Assembly (NCBI GenBank): GCA_018608245.1
Contig: JABAZY010000012.1
Location: forward strand, 1-36,625
Reading direction: 5' to 3'
DNA: 36,625 bases
Source: Alphaproteobacteria bacterium
Lineage (GTDB): Bacteria > Pseudomonadota > Alphaproteobacteria > Micavibrionales > Micavibrionaceae
Shown: positions 16,795-27,300 of the stretch, one piece after another
Layout: the number at the start of each line of letters is the position of its first letter
How positions within the stretch are numbered: position 1 is the first letter of the stretch
Notes under the pieces: generated by a model
Told to the model about the DNA's origin: nothing
Seen by the model: the letters and a program-made list of their open reading frames with translations, nothing else
Databases searched by the model: none
Program-made: the position numbers and the translations under genes

Positions 16795-17715
16795 TTATTT
16801 CAGAATTTCGCGTGTAAGTGCACAGTCTTTTTTCATTTGAACGATTAAATCATCAAGAGAGTTGAATTTGGCTTCTCCACGCAGGCGTTTAATGGGTTTA
16901 ACGCGTAGAGTTTTGTCGTAAATATCGCGGTCTGGAAAATCGAGAATATGGGCTTCGACCTGTCCTTCAGCGACTTCGAACATAGGGCGAATACCGATAT
17001 TTGTGGCGGCGGATAGCCATTTATCTTCGCCTTCAATTTGCACCAAACAGGCATAAATACCATAGGCTGGGTGGACGGTGTCTTTAAGTAGGATGTTGGC
17101 GGTGGGGTAGCCAAGCTCATGTCCACGACGATCACCACGAAAGATCTCACCTTGGATTTCCCAATCCCAGCCAAGGATTTCATTTGCCTTATCAATTTGT
17201 CCAGCCCGCAGAAATTGGCGCACACGGCTAGATGAAATGACTTCATCGTCATTACCATTGATAGGGGAGATAACCTCAACAGGGATGCCCGCGTCTTTAA
17301 TTGTATCAGCGGAACCTTTGCGTAATTGACCGAAACAGAAGTTAAAGCCGACAATGACATGGCTGGCTTCTAGTCCTATAATTAATACATTTTGAATGAA
17401 CTCATCAGCGCTTTGGCTGGCGAAGGGCCAATCGAAGGGTAGGGAGAATAGGAATTCAACGCCCGCTCTTTCAAGCTGTTTGGCTTTTTGAGATTTGGGG
17501 GTAATGCGCCCTGGCGCTTGATCTGGCTGGAATAATCTTCGCGGATGCGGCTCAAAGGTTAAAACGCCTAATGGTTTATTTTGTTTTTTGGCGATGGCCT
17601 TGGCTTGTTTGATTAAGGCCTGATGCCCTAAATGCACGCCATCAAAATTACCAATGGCAATCACACAGCCTTTGGCATGGTCTGCAATATCATGAATATT
17701 TTCAAAAATTTCCAT
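16795..17715 (-). CDS. ribF: Bifunctional riboflavin kinase / FAD synthetase
   Basis: Makes FMN from riboflavin and FAD from FMN, both using ATP. The N-terminal adenylyltransferase domain has GNFDGVHLGH (22-31, the nucleotide-binding HxGH motif), TFEPHPRRLF and FNFCFGQLRKG. SSSRVRQFL closes the domain, and the C-terminal kinase domain carries GHELGYPTANI, with NIGIRPMF further on. Length 306 is typical. No good Shine-Dalgarno sequence is visible before the ATG. The M15 peptidase gene ends 24 bases upstream, so it may be read from that gene's promoter. Confidence 0.96.
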   Translation of the reverse strand: MEIFENIHDIADHAKGCVIAIGNFDGVHLGHQALIKQAKAIAKKQNKPLGVLTFEPHPRRLFQPDQAPGRITPKSQKAKQLERAGVEFLFSLPFDWPFASQSADEFIQNVLIIGLEASHVIVGFNFCFGQLRKGSADTIKDAGIPVEVISPINGNDDEVISSSRVRQFLRAGQIDKANEILGWDWEIQGEIFRGDRRGHELGYPTANILLKDTVHPAYGIYACLVQIEGEDKWLSAATNIGIRPMFEVAEGQVEAHILDFPDRDIYDKTLRVKPIKRLRGEAKFNSLDDLIVQMKKDCALTREILK

Positions 17716-17739
17716 AGGAATTGTGATAGTGAAGTTTCT

Positions 17740-18504
17740 TTATTTGTGCAAGTTTTCAATTTTATTGAGTAGGTCGGTTTTTAATTTTTCAAAATGTTTA
17801 TCGTCAAAATTTGGGATGTTATTGTCAGATTTAATCGTCATTTGCATTTGTGGCGGCAGATTCCTGTCGCGTAACGGTTCGTATCGTTTTGTGTGATTAG
17901 TTGTAAATCTGAAATCCCACCATTCGGAAGAAATTGGTAGTATTTCTAAGCCTAAGCGCTTTCCTGCTAGATCAAAGGCATCATCCAAATGCTTACGGTT
18001 TTCGATTATTTCAGGCGGAAAGTTTTTATATCCACGTGCGGCAGGGTTATCATTTGGGTCTTCGGTTAGGTAATCAAAGGGCGTGCCCATATCAACTTCA
18101 ATGTTATTTTTATCTATAACACAGACATCCATCGCCATGCCTCTAGGGTGTGCGCCTTGACCAGGGGGGGAGAGCAGACGATCTGGCCCCTCGACACACC
18201 AATGTGGATTGGCTTTAACGATTGCTGTCACTTGCATTGCGGTTTGCGCCTCTACAGTCCGTAAAGAGTCTTTTAATTCAAGGGTATAGCCGAATTGATC
18301 ATTTAAAATTCTAGCCACTAATAAAGTGACAGCCCCTAAATCTTTATGCGTCCAGAAGCGCGCATCGCTTTGATATATTTGGGCTTTAAAGATGTTTCGT
18401 GGATGATTTGCCTCGGCGTAGACGAGATCAAGCACGATAGGTTCGTCTTCTATAAACAAATCCATTGGGATTAGACTGGCGGGAGAAATTTGTTCCATAA
18501 TCAT
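17740..18504 (-). CDS. M15D (VanX/DdpX-like) D-Ala-D-Ala dipeptidase homologue with altered zinc site
   Basis: A 254-residue protein without an evident signal peptide. VanX-type enzymes hydrolyse free D-Ala-D-Ala. The first motif GAHPRGMAMD gives His119 and Asp126 (VanX His116 and Asp123). Arg82 (DSLRTVEAQ) may match the VanX substrate-binding Arg71. The last motif reads EWWDFRF, so the catalytic Glu194 is kept, but the third zinc ligand, normally His (ExWH), is Asp197; I checked the codon (GAT). Asp can bind zinc, so the enzyme may be active, altered or inactive. The start could be the ATG at 18504 or 18498. It is the first gene of the long minus-strand run, divergent from the transglycosylase. 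Confidence 0.85.
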   Translation of the reverse strand: MIMEQISPASLIPMDLFIEDEPIVLDLVYAEANHPRNIFKAQIYQSDARFWTHKDLGAVTLLVARILNDQFGYTLELKDSLRTVEAQTAMQVTAIVKANPHWCVEGPDRLLSPPGQGAHPRGMAMDVCVIDKNNIEVDMGTPFDYLTEDPNDNPAARGYKNFPPEIIENRKHLDDAFDLAGKRLGLEILPISSEWWDFRFTTNHTKRYEPLRDRNLPPQMQMTIKSDNNIPNFDDKHFEKLKTDLLNKIENLHK

Positions 18505-18568
18505 ACTATATATAATTTATTGCTATAGTGTAGACAAAAATATTTAAATATTGTACATCAAGCACATC
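18505..18568. promoter_or_regulatory. Divergent promoter region between M15 peptidase and lytic transglycosylase
   Basis: A 64-base AT-rich spacer must carry promoters for both directions. On the minus strand TTGTCT (18537-18532) and TATATA (18514-18509) are 17 bases apart. Transcription from that pair would begin at or next to the ATG at 18504, giving a near-leaderless message, consistent with the missing ribosome-binding site. On the plus strand TTGCTA (18520-18525) and TAAATA (18545-18550) are a weak pair with 19-base spacing. These assignments are pattern matches only. Confidence 0.35.
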
Positions 18569-20602
18569 ATGAATAGTTGTTTTACAATATGTTACGTCCT
18601 GTTCTTAATAGGATTGTTTGGCTTTGTTTTTGTAGCGCCCCAAAAAATTGGGTATGCGCAAACATCTGTTCCTATGCCTGAATCTAAACCATCACCGAAC
18701 GTTGTATTTGACCAACCAAAAATTGAGACCGTGCCATCACCCCAGGCAAAACCCCAATCTAAATCTCAGGCAAAAGCAAAAGATGTTAAGCACCAACCAA
18801 TTGTTAACCCTATTTCCCAGCCGATTGCGGGTAAAGTTGAAACAATTGCATCTTCTTATTTAGTGCGCCGTAAACCAGATACTGTTGCGCGTATGCGTGC
18901 GTTGACTGAACGTGATGCAAGTCTTTATAATAATGCGTTATCAAAGAAACAGGCTTCGCTGTACCGTCAGATATTTGATCTTCAAAAAATGGGTCAAATG
19001 GAAAAAGCTGACGTGAAAATTGAAGGTCTCAATAATGGATTATTAATGGGACACGTTCTGGCGCAACGTTATTTACACCCAACAGGATATAGATCAAGCG
19101 CGTCAGAGTTGAAAGAGTGGTTGGTTAATTATAGTGATCATCCGCAGGCCAATAAAATATATAAGCTTGCGGAAGTTAAAGGTGCTAAGGGTGTTAAAAA
19201 GCCTGCTAACCTTAGATCTATTCGTGGGAATTTGGGTATGGGCTCAATCCAAACGCGTCCTTATAAATCGACGAAGGGAAGATCTGCTGAGGAACAAAAA
19301 GAAGTTATCAATTTGTTTCGTCAGATTAAGCATCATATAAAGCAGTATGAGCCAACAAACGCGCTGGAATTATTAAAAACTGCTCCAGCCAACCAATATG
19401 TCGATAATGTTGAGTATGATCAATTACGCGCCATTATTGCGTCTGGCTATTTATATGCGGGTAAGTTGGAGCAGGCGTCGCAGTTATCATCTGAAGCGTT
19501 AAACCGATCAGGAAGCCAAGCCCCCTATGCGGGTTGGGTGCAAGGATTGGTACAATGGCAATATAAGAATTTTGCCAATTCCGCTCGCGCATTTGAAAGT
19601 GCGGCAACGTCTTCTTATTCATCCGGTTGGATGATTTCTGCCAGTGCTTATTGGGCATCACGCGCAAATATGCGTGCAGGCAATAGTAGTTTGGTTAGTA
19701 AGTGGTTGAAATTATCGGCTAGTTATCCAAGAACGTTTTACGGTCTTATTGCCACGCGTGCTTTGGGGGATAGTCTTAAATTTAACTGGGCTATGCCGAG
19801 TTTAAATAGTGAACATATCAAAATTATAGAAAATACAAAATTAGGGAAGCGCGCTAGCGCCCTTATTCAGGCAGGGCAAAAGGGTTTAGCAGAGCAGGAA
19901 CTTCGATATTTTAACCATAAAGGCTCAATTGCTAGTCAGCAGGCTTTATTGGCATATGCGCATTATAATAAATTACCTGCGCTTTCTATGCGTTTGGGTA
20001 ATGCTTTTTCAAATCCTAATGGTGGTATTTATGATGGAGCGCTATATCCGATGGCTGCATGGGAACCCCGTGGTGGGTTTAAGGTTGATAAAGCGCTTAT
20101 CATGGCAATTATCCGTCAGGAATCACGGTTTCAATATTTGGCACAAAACCCAACAGGGGCTACAGGCCTGATGCAATTGATGCCGACAACGGCGAATTAT
20201 ATTTCAGGCAAATCAATTTATGAAACGGCGGCTGGGCAGTATCAATTAATCGATCCATCCGTGAATCTGGAGATTGGCCAAAAATATGTCCAGCACCTCT
20301 TGAAACACCCTGCGGTAGGGAATGACCTGTTATCGATGACGATTGCTTATAATGCTGGGCCAGGAACGCTTTCGCGTTGGAAGCGTGAACGTAAACAGAT
20401 TGATGATCCTTTACTCTTTATAGAGACTATTCCCTATAACGAAACGCGTGCCTTTATTGAACGGGTTTTATCTAATTATTGGATTTACCGTATGCGTCTA
20501 AACCAAGATACACCTTCGTTAGATGCCGTAGCAGAAGGGCGCTGGGCGCAATATGCTTCTCAAGATATCGAATTATTTGAGGTTTTAGCGCAAGCACAGT
20601 AA
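18569..20602 (+). CDS. Soluble lytic murein transglycosylase (Slt70-like)
   Basis: Cleaves the MurNAc-GlcNAc bond of peptidoglycan in the periplasm, forming 1,6-anhydro-MurNAc. I start at the ATG at 18569, which gives a signal peptide (about residues 1-30, ending near GYAQ). An upstream in-frame TTG (18551) is less likely. A Pro/Lys/Gln-rich linker follows (about 30-80), then an alpha-helical superhelix (U/L-domain-like, to about 490). The C-terminal SLT domain carries the catalytic Glu518 in IIRQESRF, with NPTGATGLMQLMPTTA and the AYNAGPGTLSRW block. The ending PYNETRAFIERVLSNYWIYR is typical of Slt70. At 677 residues it is slightly longer than E. coli Slt. Confidence 0.94.
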   Translation: MNSCFTICYVLFLIGLFGFVFVAPQKIGYAQTSVPMPESKPSPNVVFDQPKIETVPSPQAKPQSKSQAKAKDVKHQPIVNPISQPIAGKVETIASSYLVRRKPDTVARMRALTERDASLYNNALSKKQASLYRQIFDLQKMGQMEKADVKIEGLNNGLLMGHVLAQRYLHPTGYRSSASELKEWLVNYSDHPQANKIYKLAEVKGAKGVKKPANLRSIRGNLGMGSIQTRPYKSTKGRSAEEQKEVINLFRQIKHHIKQYEPTNALELLKTAPANQYVDNVEYDQLRAIIASGYLYAGKLEQASQLSSEALNRSGSQAPYAGWVQGLVQWQYKNFANSARAFESAATSSYSSGWMISASAYWASRANMRAGNSSLVSKWLKLSASYPRTFYGLIATRALGDSLKFNWAMPSLNSEHIKIIENTKLGKRASALIQAGQKGLAEQELRYFNHKGSIASQQALLAYAHYNKLPALSMRLGNAFSNPNGGIYDGALYPMAAWEPRGGFKVDKALIMAIIRQESRFQYLAQNPTGATGLMQLMPTTANYISGKSIYETAAGQYQLIDPSVNLEIGQKYVQHLLKHPAVGNDLLSMTIAYNAGPGTLSRWKRERKQIDDPLLFIETIPYNETRAFIERVLSNYWIYRMRLNQDTPSLDAVAEGRWAQYASQDIELFEVLAQAQ

Positions 20603-20676
20603 TAAAATCTTGCATATCGCGTTCGTTTCCGCCTTAATATTATCTCTTTAAAACAACATATAAGCATGGATGCGCG

Positions 20677-23328
20677 ATGAAAACGGTTAATGATATTCGT
20701 AAGGAATTTTTAGGATTTTTTGAGGAAAAAGGACATACACGTGTCGATTCTTCACCGCTTGTCCCGCAAAATGATCCAACTTTGATGTTTGTGAACTCTG
20801 GGATGGTGCAGTTTAAGAACGTATTTACAGGTAGTGAGACCCGTGATTATACCCGCGCCACCACTTCCCAAAAATGTGTCCGTGCTGGTGGTAAGCATAA
20901 TGATTTGGATAATGTTGGCTATACGGCGCGTCATCATACCTTCTTTGAAATGCTGGGTAATTTCTCATTCGGTGATTATTTTAAGGAAGAGGCGATCTTT
21001 AATGCTTGGGAATTAGTGTCCAAAGTTTTTGAAATGCCACAGGATAAATTGCTCATTACCGTTCATTCTACGGATGAAGAAGCGGCAGGGCTTTGGAAGA
21101 AAATCGCTGGCTTTGATGACAGTAAAATTATTCGTATTCCGACCGACGATAATTTCTGGCAAATGGGTGATACAGGTCCTTGTGGACCATGCTCCGAAAT
21201 ATTCTATGACCAAGGTGATACATTGCAAGGGGGTCCTCCAGGGTCACCTGAAGAAGATGGTGACCGTTTCTTAGAATTTTGGAATTTGGTTTTCATGCAG
21301 TATGAGCAAGAGCCAGGCGAAGACGGTAAACCAAAACGTCGTCCGCTGCCTAAACCGTCTATTGATACGGGTATGGGGCTGGAGCGTATGGCTGCGCTTA
21401 TGCAAGGTAAGACAACTAATTACGATATTGATCTGCTTCGCTCTATTATTGAGAACAGCGCTGATTTAACCGGCGTTAGTCCTGATGGGGATATGGCGGC
21501 AAGTCACCGTATTATCTCTGATCATTTACGTTGTGCTTCATTCTTACTTGCTGATGGTGTGATGCCATCGAATGAAGGACGTGGCTATGTTCTACGTCGT
21601 ATTATGCGTCGCGGTATGCGTCACGCACATTTATTGGGTGCGCAAGAGCCATTAATGCATCGTTTGCTACCTACGCTTGTGTCCAATATGGGCGAAGCTT
21701 TCCCTGAATTGAAACGTGCAGAATCTTTAATTTCTGAAACGCTTAAGAATGAAGAAACTAGGTTCAAAGCAACGCTGGAACGTGGTCTTAAAATGTTAGA
21801 TAGCGAAGCGGAAAATGTGAAAGATAATACGCTTGCGGGTGACGTGGCGTTTAAGCTTTATGATACATATGGCTTCCCTGTAGATTTAACGGCTGATGCT
21901 CTTAGAGCAAAAAATATTGAAGTTGATATGGATGGCTTTGAAAAATGTATGGACGAGCAAAAGAAAAAAGCACGTGCTGCTTGGTCTGGTTCTGGTGATG
22001 CGGCGGATGAAAAAATTTGGTTTGAAATTTTGGATAATGTCGAGCCAACAGAGTTCCTTGGTTATAAAACTGAGCAAGCTGAAGGTGAAATTTTAGCGAT
22101 TGTTAAAGATGGCGCAAAAGTTGATAGCTTGAATTCAGGTGAAGAGGGCATGATCATTGTTAACCAAACACCTTTCTACGCCGAAAGCGGTGGTCAGGTT
22201 GGAGATACAGGGATTCTTTCTTCTGCTGAGGGTGTAGAATTTAAGGTAACAGATGCTAAAAAGAAACTTGGTCAATTATTCGTTCATGTTGGTAAATTGA
22301 ATAAAGGCTCGATTGCTGTTGGCGATGCGCTGGAGATGAAAGTTGATCATGCGCGCCGTACAGCTATTCGTGCTAATCACTCTGTTACGCATTTGCTTCA
22401 TGAAGCATTGCGCGAAACTTTGGGCGATCATGTGGCGCAAAAAGGATCGTTGCAAGATGCAGAACGCACACGTTTTGATATTTCGCAACCGACGCAGGTA
22501 ACAACCGAACAATTAAAAGAAATTGAAGAACAAGTGAATGCAGAAATTCGTGCGAACACAAAAGTGGTGACACGCGTGATGTCGTTGGAAGAAGCGCGTG
22601 AGAGTGGTGCGATGGCACTGTTCGGGGAAAAGTATGATGATGAGGTGCGCGTTGTGTCTATGGGCACGCAAGCCGCTGGTCAAAATAAACCATACTCAGT
22701 TGAGCTTTGCGGTGGTACGCATGTTCAGCGTACAGGCGATATTGGCTTGTTCAAAATTGTATCAGAAAGCGCAGTGGCGGCGGGTATTCGCCGTATTGAA
22801 GCGCTAACGGGTGCGAATGCCTTGGCTTATTATGAAGAGCAAGAAGCACGTTTGGCACAAGCGGCTACAACACTTAAATCTAGTCCTGCTAATGTCACTG
22901 AACGCGTGAAGGCGTTGGTGGATGAGAAGAAAAAATTGGAACAAGAAGTTGTAACACTCCGTCGTCAGTTGGCGATGGGTGGAAGTTCAAATGATGAAGC
23001 CAAGGAAATTAATGGCATTAAATTTATTGGTAAAATTTTGGCTGATTTCCCTGCTAAAGATTTAAAAGGTGTGGCGACTGAGTTACAAGAAAAATTAGGC
23101 TCAGGTGTTGTCGCCGTTATTGGTACCTCTGATGGCAAAGCGTCTATCGTGGTTGCTGTTACAAGCGACCTAACGGATAAAATCAATGCAGTCGACTTGG
23201 TGAAAGTTGGTGCGGAAGCGTTAGGCGGAAGCGGTGGTGGAGGCCGTCCAGAAATGGCGCAGGCTGGTGGTGCAAATGCGGATGCCGCTAACGACGCAGT
23301 TGAGGCAATTGAGACGAAACTGGGATAG
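20677..23328 (+). CDS. alaS: Alanyl-tRNA synthetase
   Basis: Charges tRNA-Ala. The class II catalytic core is N-terminal ([36 protein letters not shown], then [15 protein letters not shown] and DTGMGLERM). The editing domain has the metal ligands His568 and His572 (HSVTHLLH) and Cys678 and His682 (CGGTH), matching E. coli His564, His568, Cys666 and His670. A coiled coil (about 720-770, [24 protein letters not shown]) leads to the C-Ala domain with [15 protein letters not shown]. Length 883 is normal. It starts 74 bases after the transglycosylase gene. Its last 41 bases overlap a convergent gene. Confidence 0.98.
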   Translation: MKTVNDIRKEFLGFFEEKGHTRVDSSPLVPQNDPTLMFVNSGMVQFKNVFTGSETRDYTRATTSQKCVRAGGKHNDLDNVGYTARHHTFFEMLGNFSFGDYFKEEAIFNAWELVSKVFEMPQDKLLITVHSTDEEAAGLWKKIAGFDDSKIIRIPTDDNFWQMGDTGPCGPCSEIFYDQGDTLQGGPPGSPEEDGDRFLEFWNLVFMQYEQEPGEDGKPKRRPLPKPSIDTGMGLERMAALMQGKTTNYDIDLLRSIIENSADLTGVSPDGDMAASHRIISDHLRCASFLLADGVMPSNEGRGYVLRRIMRRGMRHAHLLGAQEPLMHRLLPTLVSNMGEAFPELKRAESLISETLKNEETRFKATLERGLKMLDSEAENVKDNTLAGDVAFKLYDTYGFPVDLTADALRAKNIEVDMDGFEKCMDEQKKKARAAWSGSGDAADEKIWFEILDNVEPTEFLGYKTEQAEGEILAIVKDGAKVDSLNSGEEGMIIVNQTPFYAESGGQVGDTGILSSAEGVEFKVTDAKKKLGQLFVHVGKLNKGSIAVGDALEMKVDHARRTAIRANHSVTHLLHEALRETLGDHVAQKGSLQDAERTRFDISQPTQVTTEQLKEIEEQVNAEIRANTKVVTRVMSLEEARESGAMALFGEKYDDEVRVVSMGTQAAGQNKPYSVELCGGTHVQRTGDIGLFKIVSESAVAAGIRRIEALTGANALAYYEEQEARLAQAATTLKSSPANVTERVKALVDEKKKLEQEVVTLRRQLAMGGSSNDEAKEINGIKFIGKILADFPAKDLKGVATELQEKLGSGVVAVIGTSDGKASIVVAVTSDLTDKINAVDLVKVGAEALGGSGGGGRPEMAQAGGANADAANDAVEAIETKLG

Positions 23329-23743
23329 GATCATCTATATTACGCCATATTTTAGCGTTTTTTATAGCATTAGCAAATTCACCTTTTTTTTGTTGATCCC
23401 CTATACGGTTAATAATTTTTTCTGCCGTGCCTATAGGGATTTCTATAATGCCGCTGCCAGTTGGTATGATGCCGACGCCTAAATCTATTTTCCCTAGGGT
23501 TGTGTGTTTTATTGGAAAACAAGAAGTCCATGGCACTCGGTTAATTTGATCTATGATGCTATTTATTTGATGCTTGTCAGTGATTTCTGGAACAATCATT
23601 GATGTTTCTTGTGTAGTGGCTGATGGTTTTGGGGAAAGTTGTTTTACTTGAGCTACAGTCCAGCCCCTCGCTAATTTATCATTTTGGTCTCTAATGAATT
23701 TCCCTCTAGGGTGGCTAGTACGCTTAGTAAAAGTGGTACTCAT
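23288..23743 (-). CDS. Unknown 151-residue protein overlapping the alaS 3' end
   Basis: I do not recognise this protein. It starts with a Thr/Arg/Lys-rich segment ([20 protein letters not shown]) and has GWTVAQVKQ, then a Pro/Thr-rich stretch. A more ordered-looking core follows: [60 protein letters not shown]. There is no signal peptide or membrane segment. Evidence for coding: 151 open codons outside most of the alaS shadow, a ribosome-binding site (AGGT, 7 bases before the ATG) and a protein-like composition. Its last 13 codons lie antisense to alaS. The upstream spacer has an ATAACAA-type repeat like that near the XRE gene. Confidence 0.6.
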   Translation of the reverse strand: MSTTFTKRTSHPRGKFIRDQNDKLARGWTVAQVKQLSPKPSATTQETSMIVPEITDKHQINSIIDQINRVPWTSCFPIKHTTLGKIDLGVGIIPTGSGIIEIPIGTAEKIINRIGDQQKKGEFANAIKNAKIWRNIDDPIPVSSQLPQLRR

Positions 23744-23892
23744 TGTATTTACCTGTAAAACGGGTTGTTAACATTTTATGTTTAATGATGTTATATAGAT
23801 AACAATATTTCATTGGTGGACGCAAGAATAAAATATCCTAACAAAGGATAAAATTAAAAAAATATGTAAATTAAATTCTTGTGTCATAGGGC

Positions 23893-23921
23893 TTGCTCTT
23901 CGGCGTATAGGTAGATATAAA
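23893..23921 (+). promoter_or_regulatory. Putative sigma70-type promoter of ndk
   Basis: TTGCTC (23893-23898) and TATAAA (23916-23921) are separated by exactly 17 bases, placing the start of transcription about 30 bases before the ndk ATG. A clear ribosome-binding site GAGGG (23951-23955) lies 4 bases before the ATG. Pattern match only. Confidence 0.5.
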
Positions 23922-23959
23922 CGCGGCAGAATAGTTAATTATTAAAATAAGAGGGTAAC

Positions 23960-24382
23960 ATGGCTACACAACAAACATTTTCGATCATTAAACCAGATGC
24001 AACACGTCGTAATTTAACGGGTGCGGTTAATCAAAAATTTGAAGAAAACGGACTACGCATTGTTGCGCAAAAACGCATTCAAATGACACGCGAACAAGCA
24101 GAAGGTTTTTATGCGGTTCATAAAGAACGTCCTTTCTTTGGTGAGCTTGTTGATTTTATGATTTCTGAGCCAGTTGTTGTTCAGGTTTTAGAAGGTGAAA
24201 ATGCTGTTCTTAAAAACCGTGAAATCATGGGCGCAACAAACCCTGAAGAAGCAGATGCTGGTACTATCCGTAAAGAGTTTGCTTTAAGTATTGGCGAAAA
24301 CTCAGTTCACGGATCAGATTCTGAAGAGAACGCTGCGATTGAGATTGCTTATTTCTTTAATAAAGATGAGCTAGTTGGTTAA
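23960..24382 (+). CDS. ndk: Nucleoside diphosphate kinase
   Basis: Transfers the gamma phosphate between nucleoside di- and triphosphates through a phosphohistidine. The active-site His117 is in [12 protein letters not shown], and Lys11 (IIKPDA) is the conserved phosphate-binding lysine. Length 140 is exactly typical of the family. It is a single-gene unit, with its own promoter-like sequence upstream, a strong ribosome-binding site and a hairpin terminator about 30 bases after its stop. Confidence 0.98.
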   Translation: MATQQTFSIIKPDATRRNLTGAVNQKFEENGLRIVAQKRIQMTREQAEGFYAVHKERPFFGELVDFMISEPVVVQVLEGENAVLKNREIMGATNPEEADAGTIRKEFALSIGENSVHGSDSEENAAIEIAYFFNKDELVG

Positions 24383-24392
24383 GCTTTAACAG

Positions 24393-27300
24393 CTAACCAT
24401 TAACCCATTGTGCGAGAGCCTCTTTGGCTCTCGTTTGCATTTCTGGTAAAGATGAAATTAAGCGCGCTAGATCGCTACCTTCTTTATCTTTTACGTCTTG
24501 CTCAATTAGTGATGCTTGATAACTTAATTCAGTTAACCCAAAATTACCCGTCATGCCCTTTAAGTCATGCGCATGTCCAGAGATAGTCGCTAGATCGTGA
24601 CTATTCTCATTATAGTGATTGATCAGTTCATTGATAATTTCTTCTGATTTTGTAATAGTGTCTTGAAGCATTTCTTTTAATTCTTCTTTACCTAAATGTA
24701 TTTTTAATGCCTCGATATTTGATTTTTCAAACACAGATTTACCATTTCCGTGAGAAGAATGAAGTGACGAAATATATTGGGAAATAGGTGTTGTGTCATC
24801 ATCTTTCTCTAAATCTAATGAAGGCTTTGTTTTTAATATTGCTTTAGAAGGTAGATCCTCGGTAGCTTCTTGGGGCACTGTATTGTTTGTTTGAGGAGGT
24901 TCCTGTTGTTGTAGTTCATCTTCTAAATCTTGCTTTTCTTGAACAAGTGAAGGCATAGATTTTCTTGGCTTGATAGGCTTAATTGTTTCAATTTTCTTTG
25001 TTGGTTCTTCAATGTTTTTTGTGAGTGCCTGAGGATCGTCTTGCGTATTTTTATTTTGCGTTACACTTTTTGTAGGTGCTCCAGTTTGAACGACGCGCTC
25101 AGGTTCTATTATTGATTTACTATAATTGTTATCACCAATTGATTTATGGTCTGAAATTTTTTTGACAATTTCATTCAGTTTATCTGCATCAATCGGTTTT
25201 GCTAAAACTTCATTCATACCAGCTATATAGTATTGTGCAACATCATCATCCATAGTGTTACCTGTGAGAGCAATAACGGGTAGATTGGCAATGCGCGGGT
25301 CTTGAGATTTTCTGATGACTTTTGTTGCTTCATCACCGTTCATGCCCGGTAGCTGAATATCCATTAATACAAGATCAAAATGATCTTCATTAATACGCGT
25401 TAAGGCATCTTCTGCATTATCAGAAATTTCAATTTTGTGGCGTGCTGTATTTAAAAATCCAATAATAACTTTTCTGTTAATTTCATTATCATCAACGACC
25501 AAAATTGAAATAGGCATTACTTGTGGTACAACTTCAGGCTCATCCATTTCAATTTTAGAGGCGTTACCGTCACCACGATCCATGGTCATGGTAAAGAAAA
25601 ATGTGCTTCCTTCACCATCTTTACTGCTAAGGTTAATCTCGCTACCCATACCTTCAACAAGCCCTTTACTGATAGCAAGTCCTAAACCTGTTCCACCAAA
25701 TTTTCTTGAAATACTAGAATCGGCTTGAGAAAATGCTTCAAAAAGATTTTTTTGTGCTTCGCTTGAGATACCAATTCCGCTATCGCTAATACCAAAATAA
25801 ATTTCATATTGTGTTTGGCTATCACATTTTTTGTGTTCTTTTATTAACTCTACAGTCAGTGTTACGTGGCCTTCCTGTGTGAATTTGATAGAATTACCTG
25901 TCAAATTAAGTAAAATTTGTCTCAAACGTGTTGGATCACACTTAACAAATTGTGGTAGGTTTTTACCAACTTTAGTTTTTAATTCAATTCCTTTTTGTGT
26001 GGCGTGTCCGCTCATTAATGTAGATACACCATTAATGAGACGATGAATGTCCATATTAATATTCTCAAAATCCATCTTGCCACGTTCGATTTTCTCAAAG
26101 TCAAGAATATCATTCAATAAAGACAACATAGCTTCACCAGAATCTTGAATGGTGAGTGCACAATCTTTCTGTTCTTTAGATAATTTTGTTTGAAGTAGTA
26201 ATTTCACCATACCCATTACACCTGTCATAGGTGTTCTAATTTCATGACTGACGACTGCTAGGAAAGCTGATTTACCGCGGTTTGCTTCATCGGCTTCTTC
26301 TTTTGCTCGTTGCATTTCTTCGGCGCGGCGGGCTTCACTTTTTCTCAACTCACCTAGAACTTTTCTTTCCTGTTCGATAACACGCACCAAGCGATCTTGC
26401 TCTGCATTTTCTTTGGTTTGGCGCAACCGTGAAACGTTTTCTGTGTCTTTAATACTTAAGTTTTTAGAAAAACTGATATCGTCACTCGCGTTGTAAAGGC
26501 GTGTTTTAATGGCCAAGATAAATAGAATGGCTTGAGGCACAAGCGCATATAAAGCAGCATTAATAGTTAAGGGAATAACGGGAATAATCGAAGATATTGC
26601 TAGTGCTGTAACAATATTACCGGCTAAAAATATAAGCCATGCAATGAAGTAAAATGGTGATTCAATGTTACCATTATGCGTTTGAATAAAAGAAAATAAG
26701 GTTATTATGGTTAGTATTAAAAAAGTTGTTCCAAAAAACAAACAGGTGCGCATGTTAGAAGAAAATATGTCTGAAAAGCTTAATAGCGCATAAATCAGAA
26801 CACTAATTATGATTAAGCCCAAAATAATAGCCTTTATTATTTTGGTATCATTTAGCATGTTCCAGAAAAAATAAGCAGATAATAGACCAAAAATAGAGGC
26901 TATTAACAATAATGCAGACAATATATTTGTGCCTAATATGGGCACTTCAAATATGATGTAATTATTTTGGATAACTATAAACGCTACACCAAATAAATAA
27001 TAAAATGCTAGTAATAAATTAGACTTATTTGGTCGCAATATAAATATTCCAATTAATAAGAATATCATACCGACAAACCCCATTATAAGAAGATGGAGAT
27101 TATTTTTTTCTTTATTAGCAGTTTTAATGAATTCTGTTTCATTGATGATACGCAAAGGTATGGTTGCTGGCTGACCAGCATCCTGAGTAAGACGTAATAT
27201 AACGATTGATTTCTCGTTAATAGGAATAGGGAGAGGAGATACAGAAACATCAGACGTTTTAATTTTTACAATTTTGTTTCCGCTTGCGTTGGAGACATAA

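Noticed and set aside
20610-20640. TTGCAT and TAATAT as an alaS promoter
   Set aside because: Spacing of 19 bases and weak hexamers in AT-rich DNA; not distinguishable from chance.
23834-23850. Inverted repeat TATCCT-AACAA-AGGATA upstream of ndk
   Set aside because: Only a 6-bp AT-rich stem, without a suitable T run for any gene ending nearby; too weak to call a terminator or operator.
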